Below are positions 50,962 through 59,981 of a stretch of 64,000 nt of DNA, in pieces (the stretch's first letter is position 1; each line of letters starts with the position of its first letter). The notes under the pieces were generated by a model, which saw only the letters and a program-made list of their open reading frames with translations, ran no database searches and was not told where the DNA came from. This DNA comes from an uncultured Eubacteriales bacterium (lineage in GTDB: Bacteria > Bacillota > Clostridia > Peptostreptococcales > Anaerovoracaceae): the NCBI GenBank assembly GCA_902773665.1, contig CACYFF010000001.1, forward strand, positions 1 to 64,000, written 5' to 3'. The position numbers and the translations under genes are program-made.

Positions 50962-51678
50962 TTACAGCGCCGATCCCAGATGGAACAGCACCATGATGAT
51001 CTGATAGACGATGGGCACGAACATCGCCGGCAGGAAGTTGGCGACCTTCAGTTTCGTAATGCCCAGCATGTTGAGGCCGAGGCCCAGGACCGAAAGGCTT
51101 CCTACCGCCGTGCTCACCGCCAGGATCTCTTCCGTCATGATTGGAGCCAGCAGGCTGGACAGCGCCACCAGCGCGCCCTGATAGATCAGGACCGCAAGGG
51201 AGGCAAATCCGACGCCCATGCCGGAACCCATGGCGAACATGCACGCGGAGAATCCGTCCAGCACGCTCTTGGTGTAGTAGATCGTGTGCTGATTCGACAG
51301 GCCGGACTGCAGCGCGCCCATGATGGTCATGGAGCCCACGCAGAACAGCAGCGTGCCGGAGATAAAGCCGTTGGCAAAGCCCGTGTCGCCCTCTTTGGCG
51401 AACTTGCTCTGCAGCCAGTTGGCCAGCCGGTTGAACTTATCGTCCAGGTCCGCCAGTTCGCCGATGGCCGTCCCGATGATGAGGGATGCCAACATAAACA
51501 GCGGCTGCGGCAGATCGATGGCGCCGGAAATGCCCAGCATCACCGTAAAGAGACCGAAGCCCTGGAAGACCCGTTCTCCGATCCGTTTCAGTTTTTCTCC
51601 TTTAAAAACGCACCCGACTGCGGTGCCGATGATCACAGTCAGCGCGTTGACGATCGTTCCTGTAAAGATTCCGAGCAT
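50962..51678 (-). CDS. DUF554 family membrane protein
   Basis: A 238-residue membrane protein with about seven spans. The N-terminus GIFTGTIVNALTVIIGTAVG, GFANGFISGTLLFCVGSMTIMGALQSGL and GLGLNMLGITKLKVANFLPA are typical of DUF554. Function unproven; relatives are seen near transport and stress genes. It lies 17 bases after the last antiporter-type gene and could belong to that transcript. Confidence 0.9.
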   Translation of the reverse strand: MLGIFTGTIVNALTVIIGTAVGCVFKGEKLKRIGERVFQGFGLFTVMLGISGAIDLPQPLFMLASLIIGTAIGELADLDDKFNRLANWLQSKFAKEGDTGFANGFISGTLLFCVGSMTIMGALQSGLSNQHTIYYTKSVLDGFSACMFAMGSGMGVGFASLAVLIYQGALVALSSLLAPIMTEEILAVSTAVGSLSVLGLGLNMLGITKLKVANFLPAMFVPIVYQIIMVLFHLGSAL

Positions 51679-51695
51679 GTCTTGCTATATTGCCT

Positions 51696-53468
51696 TTAGT
51701 TCCTAACCAGATAAATGAGGAAGACGCACAGCCCCAGGATGGCCATCAGCAGGCCGAAGCTCAGGGAGTTGGCGGAGTCCAGCACGTCCATGCGGATCTC
51801 CTGCCAGCGCTGCGCGATGGGATGTCCCCGCAGCCAGTCCATGGGGGAGAAACGCTCCTCATGAGGCTGGATCTGCCGCAGCAGGCCCTTGTTGAGCCGG
51901 ATCATGATGCCCTCGATGACCCCCGCCAGCGCCTGCGCGATCGTGCGCATAAGCGCAACGCAGAGCCCCGCAGCAACGTCGCCCGCAGCGGAGAGCATCT
52001 TCGCGACGCCGCCCAGCAGCGGAACGCACACGCCGAGCAGCAGCGGCCGGTAGACCCGGTCTTCCAGATCGAATTTCAGTTCCTTTAGATCTCTGCCCTT
52101 TAAGAGCAGGCACAGCAGCCCGCCGATGGCGAGAGACGTAAGGCTCCCCTTCAGATTCGTCCAGGTGTAGTAATGGTGCTGCCAGTACACCGCGCCGATG
52201 CAGAGCATGGCGATGGCCGGCAGCGCGATGACGCACGCGCTCAGGACGTTCATATAGGGATGCATTTTATTATTATATCTCTTTTGTACCTCTTCTGCAC
52301 GGTTCTTTCGAATAAACAGGCAGAAAAACAGGCGCGACATGTAGGCAAACGTAAGGCCGCCGGAGATGAGGAACACCCATTCCAGCCCCTTGAGCAGGAA
52401 GATGGATTCGCCCGCGTGCTCCAGTTCTTCGATCACCTCGACGATGCTCTCGTGCAGCAGCGTCTTGGAAATGTAGCCGCTGGTGCCGGGCACGCCGGAG
52501 ATCGTCAGGGCGCCGATGGCAAAATAGAGGCCTAAAAGCGGCTTGTTCCGGCCCCAGCCCCGCACGTCGGACAGGGCCAGTTTGTGCAGGTTCATGTAGA
52601 CGACGCCCGCGCAGGAGAACAGCAGCAGTTTGATGAGGGAATGGTTGACCATGTGCAGCACCGTGCCCTTGGAAGCCATTTCGCTCAGATTGTTCGTCAG
52701 GCAGGCGATGCCGATGCCGGTGGTGATAAAGCCGATCTGCGACACGGAGGAGCAGGCCAGGGTCTTCTTCAGGTTGCCCGACAACAGCGCCAGGAAAGCG
52801 CCGAGGAACATCGTGACCGCACCCAGCGCCAGGATGGCTGCCGCCCAGTGTTCGTCCCCCGCCAGCATACTGCAGCAGATGATGAGCATGCCGTAGATGC
52901 CGGCCTTCGTGAGGATGCCGGAAAGCAGCGCAGATGCCGGGGCGGGTGCCACCGGATGCGCTTTGGGCAGCCAGATGTGCAGTGGGAAGAGACCGGCTTT
53001 GGCGCCGAAGCCCACGAGCATGCAGATCGCCGCCGCGTATAGCCTGCCGGAGCCCGCATAGGGCGCGCAGGCGTCCGGAAGTTCTGCGATCTTCAGGGTC
53101 CCGGTCAGATCGTACAGCAGGAACAGGCCCATCAGCATCACCATGCCGCCGATGACGGCGACCGCCAGATAGGTCTCGCCGGCTCGCATGGCGCCTTTCG
53201 ACTCGTCGTGGATGACGAGCACGTAGGACGTAAACGACATGACTTCGAAGAACACGAAGGTCGTAAGCAAGTCTGCCGACAGGAACACGCCCGCCGTCGC
53301 GCCGAAGGTGGCCAGCAGGAAGACGTAATACATCGACTTGTGCTTGTAGTGATGCATGTATTCCAGGGAAAAGGCAAGGGAAACGAACCACATGAAGCAA
53401 GCCATGACGGCGTAGAGCCCATGGATGCCTGCGGTCGTAAAACTCATGGTGAATCCGCAAAGGTTCAT
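51696..53468 (-). CDS. large antiporter-type subunit 4 (complex I subunit 5/NuoL-like)
   Basis: A 590-residue multi-span protein of the NuoL/MrpA-like proton-translocating family. VFFEVMSFTSYVLVIHDE carries the membrane Glu, and GFGAKAGLFPLHIWLPKAHP the Lys/His of the ion path. The N-terminus is shorter than in NuoL, as in the complex I subunit 5 type of anaerobic clusters. A long C-terminal extension includes further helices and an amphipathic segment (AQALAGVIEGIMIRLNKG). GGAGG precedes the ATG. It is the last gene of the antiporter operon. Which ion it moves cannot be told. Confidence 0.87.
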   Translation of the reverse strand: MNLCGFTMSFTTAGIHGLYAVMACFMWFVSLAFSLEYMHHYKHKSMYYVFLLATFGATAGVFLSADLLTTFVFFEVMSFTSYVLVIHDESKGAMRAGETYLAVAVIGGMVMLMGLFLLYDLTGTLKIAELPDACAPYAGSGRLYAAAICMLVGFGAKAGLFPLHIWLPKAHPVAPAPASALLSGILTKAGIYGMLIICCSMLAGDEHWAAAILALGAVTMFLGAFLALLSGNLKKTLACSSVSQIGFITTGIGIACLTNNLSEMASKGTVLHMVNHSLIKLLLFSCAGVVYMNLHKLALSDVRGWGRNKPLLGLYFAIGALTISGVPGTSGYISKTLLHESIVEVIEELEHAGESIFLLKGLEWVFLISGGLTFAYMSRLFFCLFIRKNRAEEVQKRYNNKMHPYMNVLSACVIALPAIAMLCIGAVYWQHHYYTWTNLKGSLTSLAIGGLLCLLLKGRDLKELKFDLEDRVYRPLLLGVCVPLLGGVAKMLSAAGDVAAGLCVALMRTIAQALAGVIEGIMIRLNKGLLRQIQPHEERFSPMDWLRGHPIAQRWQEIRMDVLDSANSLSFGLLMAILGLCVFLIYLVRN

Positions 53469-53510
53469 GCAGTTTTCCTCCTTTCCCTACATTTCAGTGT
53501 CGAATGTCTG

Positions 53511-54992
53511 TTACAGCCCCGGGAACGCCGCCGGGACAACGCCGCCGATAAAGGCCTGCAGGGCACCGGGGAAGCAGCCCAGGAGCACGATGGCCGCGGT
53601 GAGCAAAACGAGCGGCAGCGTCATGTACAGATTGGCTTCCTTAACGCTCTTCAGCGACCAGGGCTCGAAATCCGCGGGCGGAAAATACGCCCGCACGCAG
53701 ATCGTCAGCAGGTAGGCCGCCGTAAAGACGGCGGAGACCAGCAGCGCCGCGACGCCTGCGTAAGCCAGGGGCGAGCCCTGCGCCAGCGCAGCCTCCGCGA
53801 TGGCGTACTTGCTTAAAAAGCCGCACAGGGGCGGTATGCCCGTCAGCGCGAGAGACGCGATCGTAAACGTGGCGAAGCTTACCGGCATAGCCCTGCCGAA
53901 GCCCCGCAGATCCGTCACGTAGATGCGGCCGCTCTGGTGCATCACGGTACCGGCCACGAAGAACAGCACGATCTTCATCAAGCCGTGGAACATCATGTGG
54001 AGCAGCCCTGCCGTAAGCCCTGACGGGGTCACCAGCAGGAACGCGAATACGATATACGACAGGTTGGAGACCGTGGAATAGGCCAGCCGCTTTTTAAAGT
54101 GGATCTCCTTCCAGGCCATCACCGTGCCGTAGACGATGGTGAACGCGGAGAACGCCAGGCCGATCTTCTGCACCATGCTGCCCGCCAGATACCCCGCGTC
54201 GTAGGTGAAATATACGACCCGTCCGATGGCGAACACGCCGGATTTGACCACCGCCACCGCGTGCAACAGCGCCGTTACGGGCGTAGGCGCAACGCCTGCC
54301 GTGGGCAGCCAGCCGTGCAGCGGCCAGATGGCGCTCTTTACGCCGAAGCCGAAGAACATGAACAGGAACGCCAGGTCGAACAGCCTGCGGTTTTCCGGCG
54401 TCGCCGCGTCGCCGAGGCCGATGACGGCGAACTCCAGGGAGCCGCCGTGGGTGAGGATGGCGATCATGCCGATAAAGGCTGCCGTGGCGCCGGCGATGGA
54501 ATAGACCAGGTATTTGACCCCGGCGACCTTCGCTTCCCGCGTGCCCTCGTGGGTGATGAGAGGCACCGTCGCGAGCGTAAGCAGCTCGTAAAACAGGTAC
54601 ATCGTGATGAAATTGCCCGCAAACGCAACGCCCAGCGTGATGCCGTAGCATATGGTAAAGAAGCCGAAAAAGCGGTTCTTTTTATGCAGGTGGCTCATGT
54701 ACTCGAAGGCGTACAGAGTGGCCAGCGGCCACAGCACCGACACCAGCAGCGCGAAGATGCTGCCGTAGCGGTCGATGCGCAGCGTAATGTCGATGGTGGA
54801 CGTCAGGTGATACAGCACCAGCTCCGAGCCCTGTCCGCTCGAAAGCAGCGACAGCGTGTAGACGGACGTGGCCAGCACGATGGCGAACACGTAGTATTCT
54901 CTCGCTCTGCGCGCATCAAAATCCAGCAGAGGCACGAGCGCTCCGCCAAGGATGGGCACCAGGATCGCGATGAGGATACCAAAACCGGTCAT
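53511..54992 (-). CDS. large antiporter-type subunit 3 (NuoM/MrpD-like)
   Basis: A 493-residue proton-conducting membrane subunit. FYELLTLATVPLITHEG carries the conserved Glu; FGVKSAIWPLHGWLPTAGV holds the Lys and HxW motif. There are about fourteen spans. Its ATG follows directly after the TAA of the upstream subunit. AGGAGG-type coupling is poor, so translation is likely re-initiated. Confidence 0.88.
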   Translation of the reverse strand: MTGFGILIAILVPILGGALVPLLDFDARRAREYYVFAIVLATSVYTLSLLSSGQGSELVLYHLTSTIDITLRIDRYGSIFALLVSVLWPLATLYAFEYMSHLHKKNRFFGFFTICYGITLGVAFAGNFITMYLFYELLTLATVPLITHEGTREAKVAGVKYLVYSIAGATAAFIGMIAILTHGGSLEFAVIGLGDAATPENRRLFDLAFLFMFFGFGVKSAIWPLHGWLPTAGVAPTPVTALLHAVAVVKSGVFAIGRVVYFTYDAGYLAGSMVQKIGLAFSAFTIVYGTVMAWKEIHFKKRLAYSTVSNLSYIVFAFLLVTPSGLTAGLLHMMFHGLMKIVLFFVAGTVMHQSGRIYVTDLRGFGRAMPVSFATFTIASLALTGIPPLCGFLSKYAIAEAALAQGSPLAYAGVAALLVSAVFTAAYLLTICVRAYFPPADFEPWSLKSVKEANLYMTLPLVLLTAAIVLLGCFPGALQAFIGGVVPAAFPGL

Positions 54993-56303
54993 TTAAAACA
55001 TAGCCTCCGCAATGCGCAGCAGCGCGTCCGCCAGGGGCTGCGCGAAGACGCCGAACACGACGACGCCTAAAGCCAAAACGAGCATGGGGAAGAGCATCTG
55101 GAAAGGCGCTTCCTTCCCCTCCGCCTCTTTCTCCCCTTCCCCGGGGAAGAAACCGTGAATCGAGATGGGCAGCAGGTAGCCCGCCGTCAGCAGCGCCGAC
55201 AGCAGCAGCACCGCCGGTCCCAGCCAGGACAGAACGGGAAGACCTTCGGAAAGGGACCCCGCCGCCAGGTACCATTTGCTGAGGAAGCCCGCGAAGGGCG
55301 GAATGCCGATGAGGCCGAGGGAACAGACCGTAAAGCAGCCGAACGTGACGGGCATCCGCTTGCCCATGCCGTGCAGCTGGGATACGTACTCTTTATGGTT
55401 CGTAAAGATGACGGCACCTGCGCCGAGGAACAGGCCGTCCTTGATGATGCTGTGATAGATGACGTGCAGCAGCGCGCCGAGCAGCGCGACCGGATGCAGC
55501 GTAAACACGCCGAACAGCACGTAGCTCACCTGGCTCACGGTGGAGTAAGCGAGCCGTCTCTTCAGCAGATCTTCGCCGTAGGCCATCATGGAGCCCATGA
55601 ACACGGTGATGAGCGACAGCACGATGAGCGCTTTCTGCACCCAGGTGCCGGCCAGGAAAGAGGCGCCATATACCTGATACATGACGCGCAGGATGCAGAG
55701 CACACCGGCCTTCGTGATGACGCCCGACAGAACGGCAGACGCGGGCGCAGGCGCTACGGGGTGAGCCGTGGGCAGCCACGCGTGCAGCGGGAACATGCCC
55801 GCCTTCGCGCTGAAGCCGGCGATGGACAGGAACGCCACGACCAGGAGCTTGCTTTCGTTACCCGCCACTTTGGCCGGGTCAAGCAGGCCGCCCGGCGTAA
55901 ACACGGTACCAGCGCCGTAGTGGGCGCTGAAGAAGAAGCCCAGCAGGCCCAGCGTCGCGCCGAAGATCGAGTACATCAGGTACTTTCTCGCAGCCGCGAT
56001 GGATTCCGGCGTGCCGTCCTGCAGCACCATGGGCATGGACAGCAGCGTCATGAACTCGAAGCACAGGTACATGGTGAGGTAGTTCGCCGCCATGGACAGC
56101 GCCGCCAGCATCAGGTAGGTGAGCAGGTAGAACGCGAAGAAGCGCTTCGTGTGCTTCATGTGCTCCTTGTACTTGAACGCGTAGATCCCGACCAGGATCC
56201 ACATAACGGTGTCGAGACACAGGAACATCCGGCCGAGGCCGTCGGCTCCGAACTGGATCGCCAGCCCGTCTGAAATTTTCAGCAAAGTAAAGAGTTGCGT
56301 CAT
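54993..56303 (-). CDS. large antiporter-type subunit 2 (NuoN/MrpD-like)
   Basis: A 436-residue membrane subunit of the same family. LCFEFMTLLSMPMVLQDG is the Glu-containing helix; AGFSAKAGMFPLHAWLPTAHP holds the Lys/His path. The ATG at 56303 lies 1 base after the upstream stop; a TTG at 56312 is the alternative start. It ends in contact with subunit 3. Confidence 0.87.
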   Translation of the reverse strand: MTQLFTLLKISDGLAIQFGADGLGRMFLCLDTVMWILVGIYAFKYKEHMKHTKRFFAFYLLTYLMLAALSMAANYLTMYLCFEFMTLLSMPMVLQDGTPESIAAARKYLMYSIFGATLGLLGFFFSAHYGAGTVFTPGGLLDPAKVAGNESKLLVVAFLSIAGFSAKAGMFPLHAWLPTAHPVAPAPASAVLSGVITKAGVLCILRVMYQVYGASFLAGTWVQKALIVLSLITVFMGSMMAYGEDLLKRRLAYSTVSQVSYVLFGVFTLHPVALLGALLHVIYHSIIKDGLFLGAGAVIFTNHKEYVSQLHGMGKRMPVTFGCFTVCSLGLIGIPPFAGFLSKWYLAAGSLSEGLPVLSWLGPAVLLLSALLTAGYLLPISIHGFFPGEGEKEAEGKEAPFQMLFPMLVLALGVVVFGVFAQPLADALLRIAEAMF

Positions 56304-56304
56304 A

Positions 56305-57828
56305 TTATCCAAACATCGATAGACCCGTAGTGATAATTTGCATCAGCTGATCCGACCGGAGGCCGATCGCGAGGTTCAACAGGATAAACAGTACGATGGC
56401 CACTTCGTACTCCGTATCGAGGCGCACCTGCTTCTTCCACTCTTCCTTCAGCTTCTCGGAAGCCTTGGTGGGAGCGGTCTCCGGCGCGCGGAAAATGATG
56501 GCGAGCACATTGATGTAATAGATCGCCGTCAGGATGGTGGAGACGATGATGGCCAGGATGGACAGCAGATTGCGCCACCCGCCCACGGTCACGGCCGCCT
56601 GCACCAGGGACAGTTTCGTGATAAAGCCGCCGAAGAACGGAATGCCGATCATGGACAGCGTACCGACGATGAATGCGACCCCTGCGTACGGGTCACGCCG
56701 TCCGGCGCCCTCGATATCCCGGAACTTCTTGCTGCCGCCGGAGGCGTCCATCAGCCCGCCTGCCGCGCAGAACAGCATGGCCTTCGTCGTCGCGTGCACC
56801 GCCACCTGCACCATGGCTGCGGCAACGCCCGCGGGGGTGCCCAGACCTACGCCGCAGAAGATATAGCCGATCTGTCCGACGCTGGAATAGGCCAGCAGGC
56901 GCTTGATGTCGCGCTCAAACAGCGCGTTGACAGAGCCCATCACCATGCCCAGGATGCCGAAGACCAGCAGCAGATCCAGCACCGCGTGGGTGCGCACGAT
57001 CCCCGCACCGATCACCCGGTAGAAGATCTTGATCATCAGGAAGATGAACGATTTGAGCACAAGGCCCGAAAGCATGGCGGAACTGCTGGCGGACGCGCTG
57101 CTGTGGGCGTCGGGCAGCCAGGACGAGAACGGCCAGAGCGCGCTCTTTAAAGACAGGCCCACGCCCATCAGGGCGATGGCGACCTGCAGCGGCGCCCGGT
57201 ATTCGCCCTGGGCGTACAGCTGCGCCACGGCTTCCTGGATGTTGCTCATCAGCAGGTGACCCGTAACAGCGTACAGGATGCAGATGGAGATGAGGAACAG
57301 GCCGGAGCCGATGAGGCTCATGATAAAGTAGCGCATGGAGGCAGCCAGCGTGTAGCCGTCCTCCTTGCTCATGACGATGCCGCAGGCCGTGATGGTGTTG
57401 ATCTCCACGAACACGTATGCCGTAAAGATGTCGTTCGTGTACACGAGCGCCAGCATGGAGCACAGCAGGAACAGCGTCGAGATATAGTACAGGTTTACCT
57501 TTAAGCGGCCGATGTCGCTGCGCAGGTGTGCCCTGCCGCCCATGAGAGACAGCAGCGTAACGATGGAGAACAGCGTCGCGACGGCAGCCTCGAGCATGCC
57601 GGCCCGCAGTTCGTTGCCGAAAGGCGCGCCGATCTCGCCCATGCTGTAGGTGTACGCGGCTCCGCCCTGCAGAAAATAGACCAGCAGCGCGACGGAGGCA
57701 GCGGCCACCAGCGCGATGGCGCAGTCCGCCAGATGTCTTGCCGCCCTGCGGGGAAGCACGAGGCACACGATGCCGCACAGCATCAGCAGCAGTATGGAAA
57801 AGGCAGGGACGTTCTGGACCAGGCTCAT
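56305..57828 (-). CDS. large antiporter-type subunit 1 (MrpD/MbhH-like)
   Basis: A 507-residue membrane subunit directly after the MrpC gene, the position of MrpD in Mrp operons and MbhH in Mbh operons. VFVEINTITACGIVMSKE carries the Glu; MGVGLSLKSALWPFSSWLPDAHS the Lys path. Overlaps the MrpC gene by ATGA. Confidence 0.9.
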   Translation of the reverse strand: MSLVQNVPAFSILLLMLCGIVCLVLPRRAARHLADCAIALVAAASVALLVYFLQGGAAYTYSMGEIGAPFGNELRAGMLEAAVATLFSIVTLLSLMGGRAHLRSDIGRLKVNLYYISTLFLLCSMLALVYTNDIFTAYVFVEINTITACGIVMSKEDGYTLAASMRYFIMSLIGSGLFLISICILYAVTGHLLMSNIQEAVAQLYAQGEYRAPLQVAIALMGVGLSLKSALWPFSSWLPDAHSSASASSSAMLSGLVLKSFIFLMIKIFYRVIGAGIVRTHAVLDLLLVFGILGMVMGSVNALFERDIKRLLAYSSVGQIGYIFCGVGLGTPAGVAAAMVQVAVHATTKAMLFCAAGGLMDASGGSKKFRDIEGAGRRDPYAGVAFIVGTLSMIGIPFFGGFITKLSLVQAAVTVGGWRNLLSILAIIVSTILTAIYYINVLAIIFRAPETAPTKASEKLKEEWKKQVRLDTEYEVAIVLFILLNLAIGLRSDQLMQIITTGLSMFG

Positions 57829-58217
57829 TTCAGATCCTCCCTGTCGCGTTTTCTTAAGATGTGGATGATCTCGTCGATATCCAGGGTGTGGAACTCCTCG
57901 TTCAGCCGCACGATGAGAGACAGCAATACCGCCGTAACGGATACGGAGACCACGATGCCCGTAAGCACAAGACCTGCCGGCACCGGGTTCGTGTACAGCG
58001 TATGCTCGATGTGGCCGAGGTCGGACGCGCTCACGATGGGCGCGACGGAGTTCTCGACGTAGCCTTTAGCCGCCAGGAACAGATACACCGAGGTATCCAT
58101 GATGTTGAGGCCGATGATCTTCTTGACGAGATTCTTCGCCAGCATCAGGTTGGAGAGTCCGATGCCGAACAGGATCATGGCCGCGTATTCGGGAAGGTTC
58201 GCAAAGAAGACGCTCAT
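57825..58217 (-). CDS. mrpC: MrpC/NuoK-like subunit
   Basis: A 130-residue protein with three predicted spans. MILFGIGLSNLMLAKNLVKKIIGLNIMDTSVYLFL and VPAGLVLTGIVVSVSVTAVLL are the NuoK-like helices (positions about 13-110). A GLxL/ENS pattern with a conserved Glu is expected. Start at 58217, with the frame overlapping the upstream stop by ATGA; the longer open frame upstream is a shadow of the MrpB-like gene. Confidence 0.88.
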   Translation of the reverse strand: MSVFFANLPEYAAMILFGIGLSNLMLAKNLVKKIIGLNIMDTSVYLFLAAKGYVENSVAPIVSASDLGHIEHTLYTNPVPAGLVLTGIVVSVSVTAVLLSLIVRLNEEFHTLDIDEIIHILRKRDREDLK

Positions 58218-58978
58218 TTGTTGAACCCTCCTTTGCGGATCATGATGTACATGGAATAGATCGTCATGGAGACGACGACCGCCACGCAGATGTTGAGCGG
58301 CAGGATGAGCCCTGCAGACAGGATGTTGCCGGGCGTGCCCGCTCCCTCGAAGCTGTCGAGGCCGTTGGCGCCCGTGTAGAACGTATAGCTCTTGGCGACG
58401 GCGTAGAAGCACAGCGCCATAGTCGTAACGCGGCGGTACAGCTGGCTGCTCATAAAGCGCTCCGTCTTCTCCAGGCCGTAGGCGTTGAGGAACAGCAGCA
58501 GCGCGGCGCCTATGATCGCCCCGCCGGAAAATCCGCCGCCGGGGGACAGGTGGCCGTTCATCGTGATGTAGATGCCGAACATGAAGACCGCCGGCACCAG
58601 CAGTTTAAAGGTCTGCGTAAGGATGGGGTCGTCCGTGGGCTCGTAGCGCCGGTCGATGGCGACCAGCGTGTCGTTGCTGGCCTCGCCGTCGATGCGCAGC
58701 AGGATGAACACGCACACGGCGGACACGAACAGCACGCAGGATTCTCCCAGCGTGTCGAAGGCGCGGTAATGGAGGATCATGCCGGTGACAGCGTTCAGCG
58801 CCCCGGTCTCCTCCGGACCCTCTTCCACGTAGAACTCCATGACCTCGTTGATGTCCGGGTTGTCTGCGCGGCCCAGGTCGGGCATCTTCTCGACGGTAAA
58901 CAGCATGACGCTGATAAAGACGATGGTGAGCACCGTGCAGAGCACGGCGTAGAGGCGGTCGCGTTTTTCCTTATTCAT
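58214..58978 (-). CDS. MbhE-MrpB fused subunit
   Basis: A 254-residue membrane protein. Its N-terminal 100 residues (LYAVLCTVLTIVFISVMLFTV and ADNPDINEVMEFYV) resemble MbhE, which is the second part of the MrpA C-terminus. The C-terminal 140 are MrpB-like (LVPAVFMFGIYITMNGHLSPGGGFSGGAIIGA and VVSMTIYSMYIMIRKGG, from about residue 125). In Mbh operons MbhE and MbhF are separate genes; here one polypeptide covers both. Overlaps the MbhD-like gene by 8 bases. Confidence 0.82.
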   Translation of the reverse strand: MNKEKRDRLYAVLCTVLTIVFISVMLFTVEKMPDLGRADNPDINEVMEFYVEEGPEETGALNAVTGMILHYRAFDTLGESCVLFVSAVCVFILLRIDGEASNDTLVAIDRRYEPTDDPILTQTFKLLVPAVFMFGIYITMNGHLSPGGGFSGGAIIGAALLLFLNAYGLEKTERFMSSQLYRRVTTMALCFYAVAKSYTFYTGANGLDSFEGAGTPGNILSAGLILPLNICVAVVVSMTIYSMYIMIRKGGFNK

Positions 58979-59288
58979 CGCGCTCCTCCTCCAGTTTTCC
59001 GCTGCTGCCGGCGAAGTGCTCCTGCACTTCCGCTTCGTCTTCCTGCAGATTCTTCTTCAGAAGACCCAGCCGGCGCATCGTGATAAAGAACAGCACGGAC
59101 GTGATGCCGGCGCCGACAGCTGCCTCCGTAATGGCGAGGTCCGGCGCCCGCAGCAGCAGCCATACGATGGACATGATCATGCTGTAGGACATGAAGATGA
59201 TGACCGCAGGCAGAAGTTTCCGGGTCGCGGAGACCGCCACGGCGCAGATGACGAGCAGCAAAAGAAGAACAGCCATCAATCCTTGCAT
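58971..59288 (-). CDS. MbhD/DUF4040-like subunit (MrpA C-terminal part)
   Basis: A 105-residue protein with three spans, matching DUF4040/MbhD: SMIMSIVWLLLRAPDLAITEAAVGAGITSVLFF (from about residue 36) is the conserved block with the LRAPDLAITEAAVGAG motif. Its short acidic C-terminal tail is cytoplasmic. Overlaps the MrpG-like gene by 13 bases. Confidence 0.9.
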   Translation of the reverse strand: MQGLMAVLLLLLVICAVAVSATRKLLPAVIIFMSYSMIMSIVWLLLRAPDLAITEAAVGAGITSVLFFITMRRLGLLKKNLQEDEAEVQEHFAGSSGKLEEERDE

Positions 59289-59620
59289 GGGTCATCCTCC
59301 TTCTGCGTGCGCATTTTTACCTCCTTCGCCAGATCTTCGTTCGTCTCCGCCTCCAGCTTCGCCACTAGATGGGAGCTTACGGGAGAGGAGAACCAGAGAA
59401 AGATCTCTACGAACAGCAGTTTAAGACAGGCGACGGACCAGCCGAAATACAGCATCGTGCCGAGAAGGCATAAAACGATGCCGAAGCTGTCGCCGATGGC
59501 GGCAGCCTGCATGCGGTTGAGCACGTAGCCGAAACGGTAGTTGCCGAACACTTCGATGATGAAAATGACGAGCCCCGACAGGATAAGCAGGGTGCCCAGC
59601 ACAAATCTAATCGTCTCCAT
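59276..59620 (-). CDS. mrpG: MrpG-like subunit
   Basis: A 114-residue protein with three spans. NRMQAAAIGDSFGIVLCLLGTML (about 35-57) and LLFVEIFLWFSSPVSSHLVAK (about 69-89) fit the MrpG/PhaG family. The charged tail (NEDLAKEVKMRTQKEDD) is cytoplasmic. The start at 59620 is internal to the upstream gene by 14 bases. Confidence 0.88.
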   Translation of the reverse strand: METIRFVLGTLLILSGLVIFIIEVFGNYRFGYVLNRMQAAAIGDSFGIVLCLLGTMLYFGWSVACLKLLFVEIFLWFSSPVSSHLVAKLEAETNEDLAKEVKMRTQKEDDPCKD

Positions 59621-59981
59621 CGCTGTGCAGCCCCTCCTCCGTAGCCTGGGCCGTCTGGGCCTCGATCTCCTGACGTTCATCGTCTTTTAACGATAAGTAT
59701 TCGCCCCGGTAGATGCGGGAAAAGACCACGACCGCAAGAAAGCTGATCATGGCGTAGAGCAGCCCGATGTCGATCAGGCTGGGATCTTTAAGGATGGCGG
59801 ACATAAAGACGATGGCGGAGATGACCATCGTGCCGGCCATGTTGATGGACAGGATGCGGTCCGCGATGCGCGGGCCCCGGATGCTGCGGATGATGCAGAA
59901 CAAAAGAAGCAGCGCCAGCAGGGCGATGCCGCCGATGAGGATATAGCGGGAGAGCAATGCAAGACGGGGGTCGGTAAACAT
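59607..59981 (-). CDS. mrpF: MrpF-like subunit
   Basis: A 124-residue protein with three spans. IRGPRIADRILSINMAGT and LIDIGLLYAMISFLAVVVFSRI are the MrpF signature segments. Acidic tail. The ATG overlaps the stop of the MrpE-like gene (TGATG). Confidence 0.92.
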   Translation of the reverse strand: MFTDPRLALLSRYILIGGIALLALLLLFCIIRSIRGPRIADRILSINMAGTMVISAIVFMSAILKDPSLIDIGLLYAMISFLAVVVFSRIYRGEYLSLKDDERQEIEAQTAQATEEGLHSDGDD

